DNA of 20,816 bases from Prevotellaceae bacterium. Its GTDB lineage: Bacteria > Bacteroidota > Bacteroidia > Bacteroidales > UBA932. The notes under the pieces are model-generated. The model was not told the origin of the DNA, made no database searches, and saw only the letters and a list, made by a program, of their open reading frames with translations. The stretch spans positions 1 through 20,816 of the forward strand of contig JAIRLT010000049.1 in the NCBI GenBank assembly GCA_031259225.1, read 5' to 3'. Every line of letters starts with the position of its first letter. Within the stretch, counting starts at the first letter, position 1. Both the position numbers and the translations under genes were made by a program. Of the stretch, positions 1 to 6,610 are shown in pieces.

Positions 1-766
1 CGCCAAAAGATGTAAGAGTGCCTTGATCACTTGCTTTTATGTCGATACCACAACCGGTAAATGTAGACGCATCATCAGCTACCAAATCCCGGCAATAACT
101 ACCAATAGCGGTTAAGCCGGTACAACAACCAAGCGTCCCCACAACCTCATCCCTCAAACTGCATCTATATCCGGGACATTGAGTAGCGTCGGTGATAGAA
201 CTTATTCTTGCAGCGGAATAGGTACTGCTATTTACAGTAGATGCACCATTGATGACAAATGGTTTTGTTCCTTTCAACGTATAAGTTCCATTGGAATAAC
301 TTCCGCTTGTAATTTGGGCGTTCGGTGGGTAGTCGGTAGCATATACACAGGCATTAAATTTAGCAGGAGTTCCGCTTTGTAAAGTTACTTTCACCGTGGC
401 AGCAAAGATGCGGGTAGTGTTGGCGGCAGTCCCCTTTACCCATACGCCGCGCGTGTTGCCGTCTACTACCGTATGTGTAAGCGACGAATATTGATTATCG
501 CTACCGGCAGTAACCATAGTAGCATTTGGCACAAGCGTGGCAGGCGACCAACTGCCTAACGTGTTTGCGCCGGTGACAGATTGAATATCCACAAACACCC
601 ATACCTCGTCGCGGTGGGTAGCATCACTGCCTTGCCACGACAAATCAAACGCTACGGTTTTTGTTGAATAATCCACTTTGGTATTTGCGATAGTTACCGG
701 GGTAGTGCGTTGTGCACTTGCAGCCATGCTTGCAAGCATGGCGAAAAGAAAGAAATTTTTTTTCAT
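1..766 (-). CDS. Secreted Bacteroidetes surface protein, N-terminal part (runs off left edge)
   Basis: An open frame of 255 codons reads from the ATG at 766 to the left edge with no stop, so the C-terminal part is missing. The first 19 residues (MKKNFFLFAMLASMAASAQ) form a typical signal peptide with an A-S-A cleavage site. The mature part is rich in Thr, Ser, Val and Asn, suggesting a beta-sandwich extracellular domain, with phrases such as 'DEVWVFVDI' and 'ATDYPPNAQ' that I associate with secreted Bacteroidetes proteins of unknown role. Residues 197-239 hold six cysteines (197, 202, 214, 215, 225, 239), plausible for disulfides outside the cytoplasm. A Bacteroides-type promoter lies 347 bp upstream. 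The secreted location is well supported; the function and the name of the family are not known to me. Confidence 0.8.
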   Translation of the reverse strand, partial: MKKNFFLFAMLASMAASAQRTTPVTIANTKVDYSTKTVAFDLSWQGSDATHRDEVWVFVDIQSVTGANTLGSWSPATLVPNATMVTAGSDNQYSSLTHTVVDGNTRGVWVKGTAANTTRIFAATVKVTLQSGTPAKFNACVYATDYPPNAQITSGSYSNGTYTLKGTKPFVINGASTVNSSTYSAARISSITDATQCPGYRCSLRDEVVGTLGCCTGLTAIGSYCRDLVADDASTFTGCGIDIKASDQGTLTSFG

Positions 767-831
767 AATTGTATTTATTAAAAGTTTTTGGTGTCTAATG
801 TCCATAAGTCTAACGTTTATATTCTTCATTT

Positions 832-907
832 TTGCAGCTTTTGGAGATTGTTTTATACACGTACCCACAAACACAAACGACATCTATAAAACAATCCCCT
901 GCTGCAA
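832..907 (-). promoter_or_regulatory. Stem-loop in the leader of the secreted-protein gene
   Basis: Imperfect inverted repeat. The outer arm TTGCAGC (832-838) pairs with GCTGCAA (901-907). The inner arm ATTGTTTTATA (847-857) pairs with TATAAAACAAT (885-895). The apical loop is about 27 nt. It lies between the promoter at 1113-1143 and the ATG at 766, so it would be part of the 5' untranslated RNA. No riboswitch class is recognised. Confidence 0.45.
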
Positions 908-981
908 TTTTTTTCTCATTGCCACTTTCACGATTTCTACTTGGTGTGGGAATTTTTTAAAGCGAAAACGTGAATTTTAGC

Positions 982-1085
982 CCAGCATTCGAGGTCTTAA
1001 GAAACCCAGCACCGTAAAACTAAAACTCACGCTTTCTATAAAGAAAGGCACGGTGCTTAGAAATTTCTTAAGTTTCGAATGCTGG
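982..1085 (-). promoter_or_regulatory. Long (~104 nt) stem-loop at the 5' end of the secreted-protein leader
   Basis: Three stacked helices are visible. CCAGCATTCGA (982-992) pairs with TCGAATGCTGG (1075-1085). CTTAAGAAA (996-1004) pairs with TTTCTTAAG (1064-1072). AGCACCGT (1008-1015) pairs with ACGGTGCT (1050-1057). A small inner hairpin is formed by CTTTCT/AGAAAG. The helices are separated by short asymmetric internal loops. Read on the minus strand it would begin about 20 nt after the predicted transcription start. It could be a leader RNA, a small RNA or a miniature repeat; no known family is recognised. Confidence 0.5.
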
Positions 1086-1112
1086 ATGCAAAGAACGTAT
1101 ATTTTAACGCCA

Positions 1113-1143
1113 CAAATATAACTACATTTTTTTAAATTGCAAA
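1113..1143 (-). promoter_or_regulatory. Bacteroides-type promoter for the secreted-protein gene
   Basis: On the minus strand TTTG (plus-strand CAAA at 1140-1143) is followed after exactly 19 bp by TATATTTG (plus-strand CAAATATA at 1113-1120). This matches the Bacteroidetes primary sigma factor pattern, TTTG at -33 and TAnnTTTG at -7. Transcription would start near 1106-1108 and read towards the gene starting at 766, giving a leader of roughly 340 nt. Confidence 0.6.
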
Positions 1144-1174
1144 TTTTTTTTATTTGTTTTTTCCGGCGTCAGCC

Positions 1175-1195
1175 AATTCGTAATTCCTAATTCGT
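1175..1195. repeat. 7-bp tandem repeat AATTCST, 3 copies
   Basis: Three consecutive 7-bp units (AATTCGT, AATTCCT, AATTCGT) lie between two GC-rich linkers. On the other strand the unit is related to the GAATTAR repeat that follows ftsQ. Confidence 0.75.
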
Positions 1196-1312
1196 ACCGG
1201 CGCTAGCCCCATTGTTCATGCTTCATTGCTCCATGTCCCGCGCGAAGCGTTGCGCCAAGTGTACAAGTCCATACTGGGACTCGGGCAGGGTTGCAGAACA
1301 CGGGGCTTCATG

Positions 1313-1333
1313 TTCATTATTCATTATTCATTG
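1313..1333. repeat. 7-bp tandem repeat TTCATTR, 3 copies
   Basis: TTCATTA, TTCATTA and TTCATTG in tandem. The reverse complement resembles the ATGGATA family found later in the window. It directly precedes a REP-like repeat. Confidence 0.75.
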
Positions 1334-1336
1334 CAC

Positions 1337-1366
1337 CGTCATTCCGAGTGGAGCGAAGTAATCCAG
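1337..1366. repeat. REP-like dispersed repeat (CGTCATTCCGAG... type)
   Basis: The sequence starting CGTCATTCCGAGTGGAGCGA is a common dispersed intergenic repeat of many bacterial genomes. Relatives occur at 15000-15016 and, in opposite orientation, at 15135-15151 and 15255-15268. Confidence 0.55.
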
Positions 1367-1512
1367 ATAATGGTTAGTTGTTTTATAAGAAAAAGTTTGT
1401 GTTTGAGAAACAACCTCTTGCTACGATTTTTTATCCGTTGCCAATTATCTTCGTTTCCATTTTAATCGAATGTAAGTCTTCATAAAATACGAAACGCAGA
1501 CTCTAATTTATC

Positions 1513-1616
1513 GTACTTTGAGGCTCTGGCAACCTACGCAAAATATAAATTATTGCCCACGTTTATTTTTGGACGATATTCATTTTGCGTTTGAAATTTG
1601 CCAGACTTCAAAGTAC
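1513..1616. other. Second ~104-nt stem-loop element
   Basis: Stacked helices: GTACTTTGA (1513-1521) with TCAAAGTAC (1608-1616); CTGGCAA (1526-1532) with TTGCCAG (1598-1604); ACGCAAAAT (1536-1544) with ATTTTGCGT (1582-1590). Total length and the position of the internal loops resemble the stem-loop at 982-1085, while the stem sequences differ. No promoter of the TAnnTTTG type was seen beside it. It could be a structured RNA or a miniature mobile element. Confidence 0.45.
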
Positions 1617-1623
1617 AGAACAC

Positions 1624-1650
1624 AAAAATCGCATTATTTCATCGATTTTT
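1624..1650. terminator. AT-rich hairpin, possible terminator of the DUF2335 operon
   Basis: AAAAATCG (1624-1631) and CGATTTTT (1643-1650) form an 8-bp stem with an 11-nt loop. The arm ending in a run of T could serve as a terminator in either direction. It lies about 120 bp beyond the end of the DUF2335 gene. The stem is weak. Confidence 0.35.
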
Positions 1651-1767
1651 CTAGACCATTAAAAAAGAACTTAAATATGCTGCGAATATATTACAATTTT
1701 TTTTATCTGCAATTTTTTTTGCATTTATCAATTGAATTTACCAACTTATCGTTTTTTGAATGACAAA

Positions 1768-2160
1768 TTACTTTTTCCCGAAGCTTAAGAACGATTGTAT
1801 GACTATCAATATTCCCACGCCTCCGAGTATAGTGCCAGCAACTTCTTTGCCCAAATATATGAAAATGCCACTAAGTGCAAGTACGGCAACTGCTAATGCA
1901 AACGCAAGCCACAAGGATGCTTGCGTTGTTCCCATGTTTCGGTGTGCTAGCCGGATATTTTCCGCATTAAAGTGCAACCGCGTTTCTTGTTCTTTTTCTG
2001 CACGTTGCATTATCCATTGAATAATAGACGAGTCTATTTGTTTTAGTTTTTCCAGTTCTTCGGCTGGCGGTAACAGGTTGTCATCAACAATAGTTTGCTG
2101 TTCAATGGCTACTCCACTACGGTTAGCAATACTTTTTGTCTGTTGGTGTTTTTTACTCAT
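1768..2160 (-). CDS. DUF2335 family small membrane protein
   Basis: A 130-residue protein. Residues 1-25 are polar. The stretch around 27-40 holds the LPPAEELEKL motif, which together with the following 'AEKEQETR' segment is characteristic of DUF2335. Two hydrophobic helices follow at about 82-104 and 107-123, with a short charged turn between them, and the protein ends in Lys-Lys. It is probably an inner-membrane protein with a cytoplasmic, partly coiled N-terminal region. Its ATG overlaps the stop of the upstream 66-aa gene by one base (TAATG), so the two are translationally coupled. The biochemical role of DUF2335 is not known to me. Confidence 0.8.
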   Translation of the reverse strand: MSKKHQQTKSIANRSGVAIEQQTIVDDNLLPPAEELEKLKQIDSSIIQWIMQRAEKEQETRLHFNAENIRLAHRNMGTTQASLWLAFALAVAVLALSGIFIYLGKEVAGTILGGVGILIVIQSFLSFGKK

Positions 2161-2360
2161 TAGTAGATTTTCATATTCCCCTTAGCTTCATCCGTAGCAT
2201 TTCGGAAGTCGGAGAAAAAATGCAGCATGTCGTTTCGTAGGTTTTGTTTGTCGTGTACAATGCCCACGTATGGTACGGGCAAGCTATCAACGGCTGCTTT
2301 TTTTGCTATTAGTAAAAATACGCCTTGTGTACCTTTTAATATGGTGGTAATTTTTCCCAT
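2160..2360 (-). CDS. Hypothetical 66-aa protein, first gene of the DUF2335 operon
   Basis: A small protein with a basic, moderately hydrophobic N-terminal half (residues 1-35) and a polar C-terminal half with His, Asp and Lys. No signal peptide or clear membrane segment is seen and I recognise no family. Support for it being real: its ATG lies about 30 bp downstream of a TAnnTTTG promoter box; its stop codon overlaps the start of the DUF2335 gene (TAATG); and it fills the space between that promoter and the DUF2335 start. The pairing of a short soluble protein with a small membrane protein resembles two-component modules, but no function can be assigned from the sequence. Confidence 0.6.
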   Translation of the reverse strand: MGKITTILKGTQGVFLLIAKKAAVDSLPVPYVGIVHDKQNLRNDMLHFFSDFRNATDEAKGNMKIY

Positions 2361-2388
2361 ATATGGTTTGCATTTTTTGTTTCTGCTA

Positions 2389-2396
2389 CAAAGGTA
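2389..2396 (-). promoter_or_regulatory. Promoter -7 box for the 66-aa/DUF2335 operon
   Basis: TACCTTTG on the minus strand (plus-strand CAAAGGTA) matches TAnnTTTG. The expected -33 position holds a run of T rather than TTTG. It lies about 30 bp upstream of the ATG at 2360 and is divergent from the mraZ promoter. Confidence 0.5.
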
Positions 2397-2653
2397 GTAT
2401 ATTTTTTGAAAAATAAAAAAATCATCCTTTAAAAAAGATGCTAGGTAAAGTCAAATATCAAAATTTTACTGGAATAATCCTGCCACAAAAAATATTTTTC
2501 TATGGTGACGCTATGCTAAAAATTTTTTTATGATTGTAATGTTGATAACTTGTTTTTTCGACTACTAATAAACATATCAAATAATTGTATATAAATAAAT
2601 TAACATAAAATTGTTAATGGCTATCATTTAGACAGTTAAAAACTTTTGTGTAT

Positions 2654-2690
2654 TAAAATGGAATAAAATGTATTAAAATGGAATAAAATG
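2654..2690 (+). promoter_or_regulatory. Probable MraZ operator: four TAAAATG boxes at 10-bp spacing
   Basis: TAAAATG occurs at 2654, 2664, 2674 and 2684, exactly one helical turn apart. Positions 2651-2690 are a perfect tandem duplication of a 20-bp unit. The array abuts the -7 box of the mraZ promoter. MraZ proteins of other bacteria bind direct repeats with 10-bp period upstream of their own gene (TGGG-type in E. coli, AAAGTG-type in mycoplasmas), so this is the expected architecture for autorepression. The regulator assignment is inference. Confidence 0.65.
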
Positions 2691-2692
2691 TG

Positions 2693-2700
2693 TACATTTG
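2693..2700 (+). promoter_or_regulatory. Promoter -7 box of the dcw operon
   Basis: TACATTTG matches TAnnTTTG, 30 bp before the mraZ ATG at 2731. No TTTG is seen at -33; that place is taken by the TAAAATG boxes. Transcription would start near 2705-2707, which excludes the in-frame TTG at 2698 as a start codon. Confidence 0.55.
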
Positions 2701-2730
2701 CAGTTAGAATTACAAACACAATGCTATAAC

Positions 2731-3174
2731 ATGGCAAATTTTTTTGGAAAATACACGGGGCTATTAGATGACAAAGGTCGTCTGGTACTCCCATCGAAAT
2801 TCCGGGAAGAAGAAACAGCGTTTGTGATTGAAAAAGGGTTGGAAGAACCTTTTTTGGAAATGTACACGAAAAAAGAGTGGGAACAACATGCCGAAGAGAA
2901 GAAAAAAGAATTTGATTTTTACGAAGCGGAAGACCGCAAACTTTGGCGCAGTTATATGAATAATTGTATTGACGTCGTTCCTGATGAAAAAACCGGACGA
3001 ATTGTTATTCCGCCCCATCTGTTAAATAAGATAGGGGTTAAAAAAGAAGTTGTATTTGCCGGACAATACCGCAACATCGAAATTTGGGCAAAAGAAGTTT
3101 GGGAAAATATGGGTATGTTAAACGATAAAGATTACGATGCGGCGATGAAGAAAAAATTAGGTCGTAAAAAATAA
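2731..3174 (+). CDS. mraZ: Transcriptional regulator / division protein MraZ
   Basis: A 147-residue protein with two AbrB-like MraZ halves. The first has 'YTGLLDDKGRLVLPSKF' near residues 8-24; the second has the matching 'DEKTGRIVIPPHLLNKIG' near 90-107. Each contains the DxKGR / DxxGR box typical of MraZ, which forms a ring and binds direct repeats upstream of its own operon to control dcw expression. An in-frame TTG lies 33 bp upstream, but the ATG at 2731 gives the usual family N-terminus (MANFFGKY) and fits the promoter position. It is the first gene of the cluster, preceded by the TAAAATG repeat array and followed after 42 bp by rsmH. Confidence 0.95.
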   Translation: MANFFGKYTGLLDDKGRLVLPSKFREEETAFVIEKGLEEPFLEMYTKKEWEQHAEEKKKEFDFYEAEDRKLWRSYMNNCIDVVPDEKTGRIVIPPHLLNKIGVKKEVVFAGQYRNIEIWAKEVWENMGMLNDKDYDAAMKKKLGRKK

Positions 3175-3216
3175 TACTTCATTCAATACATGATTTTTTT
3201 AACACCTTAAACTGTT

Positions 3217-4116
3217 ATGCCTGCTTACCACACACCGGTTTTATTGCACGAGAGCGTTGAGGCGCTTTGTGTGAAATCCGGCGGCACGTATGTAGATGCT
3301 ACATTCGGCGGCGGCGGACATTCACGCGAAATTCTAAAACGATTGCACAAGGGGCGGCTCATCGCCTTTGACCGCGACGCTGAAGCGGCAAAAAATACTA
3401 TCAATAGCAAACGCTTTACCCTTATCCGGAATAATTTCCGTTATCTCCGCAATCTTTTACGTTATGAGGGCGTAGAACAGGTTGATGGGATCCTTGCCGA
3501 CCTTGGCGTTTCTTCGCACCAGTTCGATACGCCGGAACGCGGTTTCTCTTTTCGTTTCGACGCAGCATTAGATATGCGCATGAACCGGCAATCGGCGCTG
3601 ACGGCGGAAAAAGTAGTGAATACATATAGCGAACAGGATTTGCACCATATTTTTAAAATGTACGGTGAAGTGGAGAATGCGGTAAAAATAGTGCGTTTCA
3701 TTATCGCGCGCCGCAACAAACAGCCGATAGAAACCGTTGGAGCATTAGTGGAAGCTGTGAAGCCATGCATGCCCCGCCAAGCAGAACATAAATATTTGGC
3801 AAAAGTTTTTCAAGCGTTACGCATGGAAGTGAATGCCGAAATGCAGGCATTGGAACAATTACTTATGCAATCATTGAAACTCTTGAAAGCGCAGGCGCAC
3901 TTGGTCGTTATCACTTACCATTCGTTAGAAGACCGCATGGTAAAAAACTTTATGCGCGCCGGAAATGTGGAGGGGAAAATAGAAAAAGATTTTTTTGGAA
4001 ATGAACAAACACCGTTTATCGTAATTACCAAAAAGGCAATAATGCCAACGGAGGCAGAAGTACAAGCAAACACGCGGGCGCGTAGCGCCAAATTGAGAAT
4101 AGCAGAGAAACGGTAA
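3217..4116 (+). CDS. rsmH: 16S rRNA (cytosine-1402-N4) methyltransferase RsmH (MraW)
   Basis: A 299-residue protein of normal family length. The N-terminus 'YHTPVLLHESVEAL' and the SAM-binding loop 'VDATFGGGGHSREIL' (about residues 26-40) are diagnostic. Further conserved blocks are 'GILADLGVSSHQFD' and 'ERGFSFRFDAALDMRM' (around 88-124) and the C-terminal 'VVITYHSLEDRMVKNFMR'. The enzyme adds the N4 methyl group to C1402 in the decoding centre of 16S rRNA using S-adenosylmethionine. It is the standard second gene of dcw clusters; ftsL starts 15 bp after its stop. Confidence 0.97.
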   Translation: MPAYHTPVLLHESVEALCVKSGGTYVDATFGGGGHSREILKRLHKGRLIAFDRDAEAAKNTINSKRFTLIRNNFRYLRNLLRYEGVEQVDGILADLGVSSHQFDTPERGFSFRFDAALDMRMNRQSALTAEKVVNTYSEQDLHHIFKMYGEVENAVKIVRFIIARRNKQPIETVGALVEAVKPCMPRQAEHKYLAKVFQALRMEVNAEMQALEQLLMQSLKLLKAQAHLVVITYHSLEDRMVKNFMRAGNVEGKIEKDFFGNEQTPFIVITKKAIMPTEAEVQANTRARSAKLRIAEKR

Positions 4117-4131
4117 AAACGGGATAAGACA

Positions 4132-4464
4132 ATGAACAAGAAAATACATGGGAAAAATATAATACGCCGTTTGTTTTCCGGCGACTTACTGGTGAACGAT
4201 ACGTTGAATAAACATGGACGGTATTTAATTTATTTAGTAGTCTTGGCGTTGCTTTATATAGCGTTCCATTACAATATGGCGCAAACAGTGAAACAGGCAC
4301 GGCAACTGGAGCGGGAAGTAAAAAATTTGCAAGCGGAATACGCTACCCAAGCCTCGGAATTGATGCGCCTGAGCAAGCAGTCCGAAATAACGCGAATGTT
4401 GAAAGAGCGCAATATTACAACAGTTAGCGCGCCTAAAGCGCCGCCAAAGCGAATAAAACAATAA
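4132..4464 (+). CDS. ftsL: FtsL-like bitopic division protein
   Basis: A 110-residue protein: a basic cytoplasmic segment of about 30 residues, one hydrophobic helix (about 31-47), then a heptad-rich, charged region (about 50-92) likely to form a coiled coil in the periplasm, and a Pro/Lys-rich tail. This layout and the position between rsmH and ftsI identify the Bacteroidetes FtsL-like protein, which links the FtsQ complex to FtsW/FtsI at the septum. Sequence conservation of FtsL is low, so the call rests on topology and context. The start ATG lies 15 bp after rsmH. Confidence 0.85.
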   Translation: MNKKIHGKNIIRRLFSGDLLVNDTLNKHGRYLIYLVVLALLYIAFHYNMAQTVKQARQLEREVKNLQAEYATQASELMRLSKQSEITRMLKERNITTVSAPKAPPKRIKQ

Positions 4465-4497
4465 ATAGATGTTAATAGATTTTAGTCTTCATTGAAT

Positions 4498-6597
4498 ATG
4501 CCTGAAAATAATCATATAATCCGTCGTATAGAGCTTGTATATTGGCTGGTGGTATTATTTGGGCTGATTATTATGGTGCGAATTATATACTTGCAATTTA
4601 ATACAAACCTGCGTGAAGAAGGACAAAAAATCAGCATTAAGCAAGAAGATTTACCAGCATTGCGCGGCAATATTTTAGCCAACGACGGAAGGGTATTAGC
4701 CATTTCATTACCTTACTACGAGTTGTTTATCGACTGTACCGTAGCGCCCGATTCGGTGTTCAATAAACATATCGGCGCGTTGTCGACAGCAATGGCAAAA
4801 TTTTTTAAAGACAAAACAGCGGAACAATATAAAAGGGAACTCATCAAAGCGCGTACGGAAAAAAAACGTTACAGACGTTTAAATCCGCAGTTGGTAAGCT
4901 ATACGGAATTACAAACAGTGAAAAAATTTCCCTTGTTCAATTTGGGACGCAACAAAGGCGGACTGATTGTCGAACAAAAAAACCGGCGTAAAAACCCGTA
5001 CGACCGGCTGGCATACCGCACCATTGGCTGGAAAAACGCGGGAGGCGTCGGCGTTGGTATAGAAGATGCATTCGATAGTTACTTGTGCGGAACTCCCGGG
5101 AAACGCATGGTACAACGCCTTCCGGGTGGTGAATGGATGCCGATCGGCAGCGATGTGGATATATCGCCGCACGACGGCATGAACGTCGTTACCACGCTGG
5201 ATGTGGATATCCAAGATGCCGCCGAAACAGCATTGCGGGCGCAATTAAGGGAAACGCCCGTTTTTGAAGCAGGCACAGCTATTGTCATGGAAGTAGCTAC
5301 AGGCGAAATACGCGCTATTGCCAACATGAAACGCAATGCAAACGGCAGCTACGACGAAGCATTTAATTATGCCATTGGTTGGGCTACGGAACCGGGTTCT
5401 ACCTTCAAATTAGCGACCTTGATTGCCTTACTGGAAGATAATAATATGTCCCTATCCTCTCCGGTGGAGGTGGGCAACGGGCAATGGAAATATTATAACA
5501 AGTGGTTTCGGGATGCTCATGCCGGATTGGGCGTTGTTTCGCTGCAAGAAATTTTTGAACAATCGTCGAATGTCGGTTTTTCAAAAAGCGCTGTACAATA
5601 CTATGCAAAAGGGAAAGAAAAACAATTTGTGGATAGGTTATACAACATGAATTTGAATAAACAAATAGGTTTGCAAATTAAGGGCGAAGCAAGTCCCACT
5701 ATTGGTTACCCGGGCGACAAAACATGGTCGGGGCTTTCTATCCCAATGATGGCAATGGGTTACGAAGTGTTGCTAACGCCTATTCACACGCTTACACTGT
5801 ATAATGCAGTGGCAAATAATGGAAAAATGGTGAAGCCGAAATTCGTGAAAGCCGTACAGGACAAACAAGGCGTAACGCAAAAAGAATTTCCGACGGAACT
5901 CATCAGCAGCTCAATTTGCTCACCCGTTGTACTGGAAGATGTACATAAAGCCTTACGCAGCACTGTAGAAAAAGGTACGGCAAAAAAAATTAACGATAAC
6001 CGTTACCAGATTTCCGGCAAAACAGGTACATCGCGTTTAGTATTCAATGGCGTGTATGAAAAAAACGGTTTCAAAAAACACCAAGCGTCGTTTGTCGGGT
6101 TCTTTCCTTCCGAAGCGCCCAAATACAGCGCCATTGTAGTGTTGTACTCGGAAGAAACAAAAGATAATTTTTATGGCGCAACATGGGCGGCGCCGGTATT
6201 TAAACAAATTGCCGACAAATTATACGTAGCCAACAACGACTGGATTTCAACGGCACAAGCGGAAAAGAAAACCATGCCGTTGGTGAAAGGCGGGAAAAAA
6301 ACAGAAGTAGCGGAAGTGTTGGGGGAACTGAATATTCCTGTACAGTCACAACCTGAGGATGTGCAATGGATAGGCGTATTGAGTAAAGAAGACCATGTGC
6401 AGGAAGTAACAAAAAAAATAACCACCAACGAAATTCCGTCGGTAGTGAATATGGGTTTGAAAGATGCTTTGTTTTTACTGGAGAATATGGACTTGAAAGT
6501 ACTATTTTCAGGCAAGGGACGCGTGCTGAAGCAATCGCCGGAAGCCGGAACAAAGCTCGTAAAAGGACGACAAATTTTTCTGGAACTGGGGCATTAG
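4498..6597 (+). CDS. ftsI: Septal peptidoglycan transpeptidase FtsI (PBP3-type) with PASTA domain
   Basis: A 699-residue class B penicillin-binding protein. A single N-terminal membrane anchor lies around residues 11-34, then the dimerisation/pedestal region, then the transpeptidase domain with the nucleophile motif S301-T-F-K304, the SxN motif S356-S-N358 and the K508-T-G510 motif. The C-terminal 55 residues ('IPSVVNMGLKDALFLLENM...') form a PASTA domain, usual in Bacteroidetes FtsI. The enzyme cross-links septal peptidoglycan together with FtsW. An in-frame TTG lies 6 bp upstream; the ATG at 4498 is preferred. It follows ftsL by 33 bp and precedes murE by 13 bp. Confidence 0.96.
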   Translation: MPENNHIIRRIELVYWLVVLFGLIIMVRIIYLQFNTNLREEGQKISIKQEDLPALRGNILANDGRVLAISLPYYELFIDCTVAPDSVFNKHIGALSTAMAKFFKDKTAEQYKRELIKARTEKKRYRRLNPQLVSYTELQTVKKFPLFNLGRNKGGLIVEQKNRRKNPYDRLAYRTIGWKNAGGVGVGIEDAFDSYLCGTPGKRMVQRLPGGEWMPIGSDVDISPHDGMNVVTTLDVDIQDAAETALRAQLRETPVFEAGTAIVMEVATGEIRAIANMKRNANGSYDEAFNYAIGWATEPGSTFKLATLIALLEDNNMSLSSPVEVGNGQWKYYNKWFRDAHAGLGVVSLQEIFEQSSNVGFSKSAVQYYAKGKEKQFVDRLYNMNLNKQIGLQIKGEASPTIGYPGDKTWSGLSIPMMAMGYEVLLTPIHTLTLYNAVANNGKMVKPKFVKAVQDKQGVTQKEFPTELISSSICSPVVLEDVHKALRSTVEKGTAKKINDNRYQISGKTGTSRLVFNGVYEKNGFKKHQASFVGFFPSEAPKYSAIVVLYSEETKDNFYGATWAAPVFKQIADKLYVANNDWISTAQAEKKTMPLVKGGKKTEVAEVLGELNIPVQSQPEDVQWIGVLSKEDHVQEVTKKITTNEIPSVVNMGLKDALFLLENMDLKVLFSGKGRVLKQSPEAGTKLVKGRQIFLELGH

Positions 6598-6610
6598 AAA
6601 TTAAAACTTA

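Larger units (their letters stand above)
1144..1512. other. Gene-free stretch with short repeats
   Basis: No convincing gene on either strand. The left part contains GC-rich linkers (GGCGTCAGCC near 1165, GGCGCTAGCC near 1199) around short 7-bp repeats, then a degenerate TTCAT/CTCCAT region. A REP-like repeat lies at 1337-1366. From about 1370 the sequence is AT-rich with nothing I can name. Short open frames here are built from the repeats and are not credible genes. Confidence 0.6.

Noticed and set aside
678..980. 100-codon plus-strand frame with hydrophobic residues
   Set aside because: Overlaps the antisense of the signal peptide and leader of the minus-strand gene, whose signal peptide and promoter are much more convincing.
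1226..1465. 79-codon plus-strand frame
   Set aside because: Made of a REP-like repeat and 7-bp units; no credible protein features.
982..1616. Integron attC sites or an invertible promoter
   Set aside because: The hairpins lack the RYYYAAC/GTTRRRY end boxes, no integrase is seen, and the arms do not flank a promoter as in phase-variable switches.
2698..2730. TTG start for mraZ (and similar early TTG/GTG starts for ftsI, mraY, murC and the four-helix gene)
   Set aside because: The mraZ TTG is part of the promoter -7 box; in the other cases the downstream ATG gives the usual family N-terminus or avoids repeat-derived residues.
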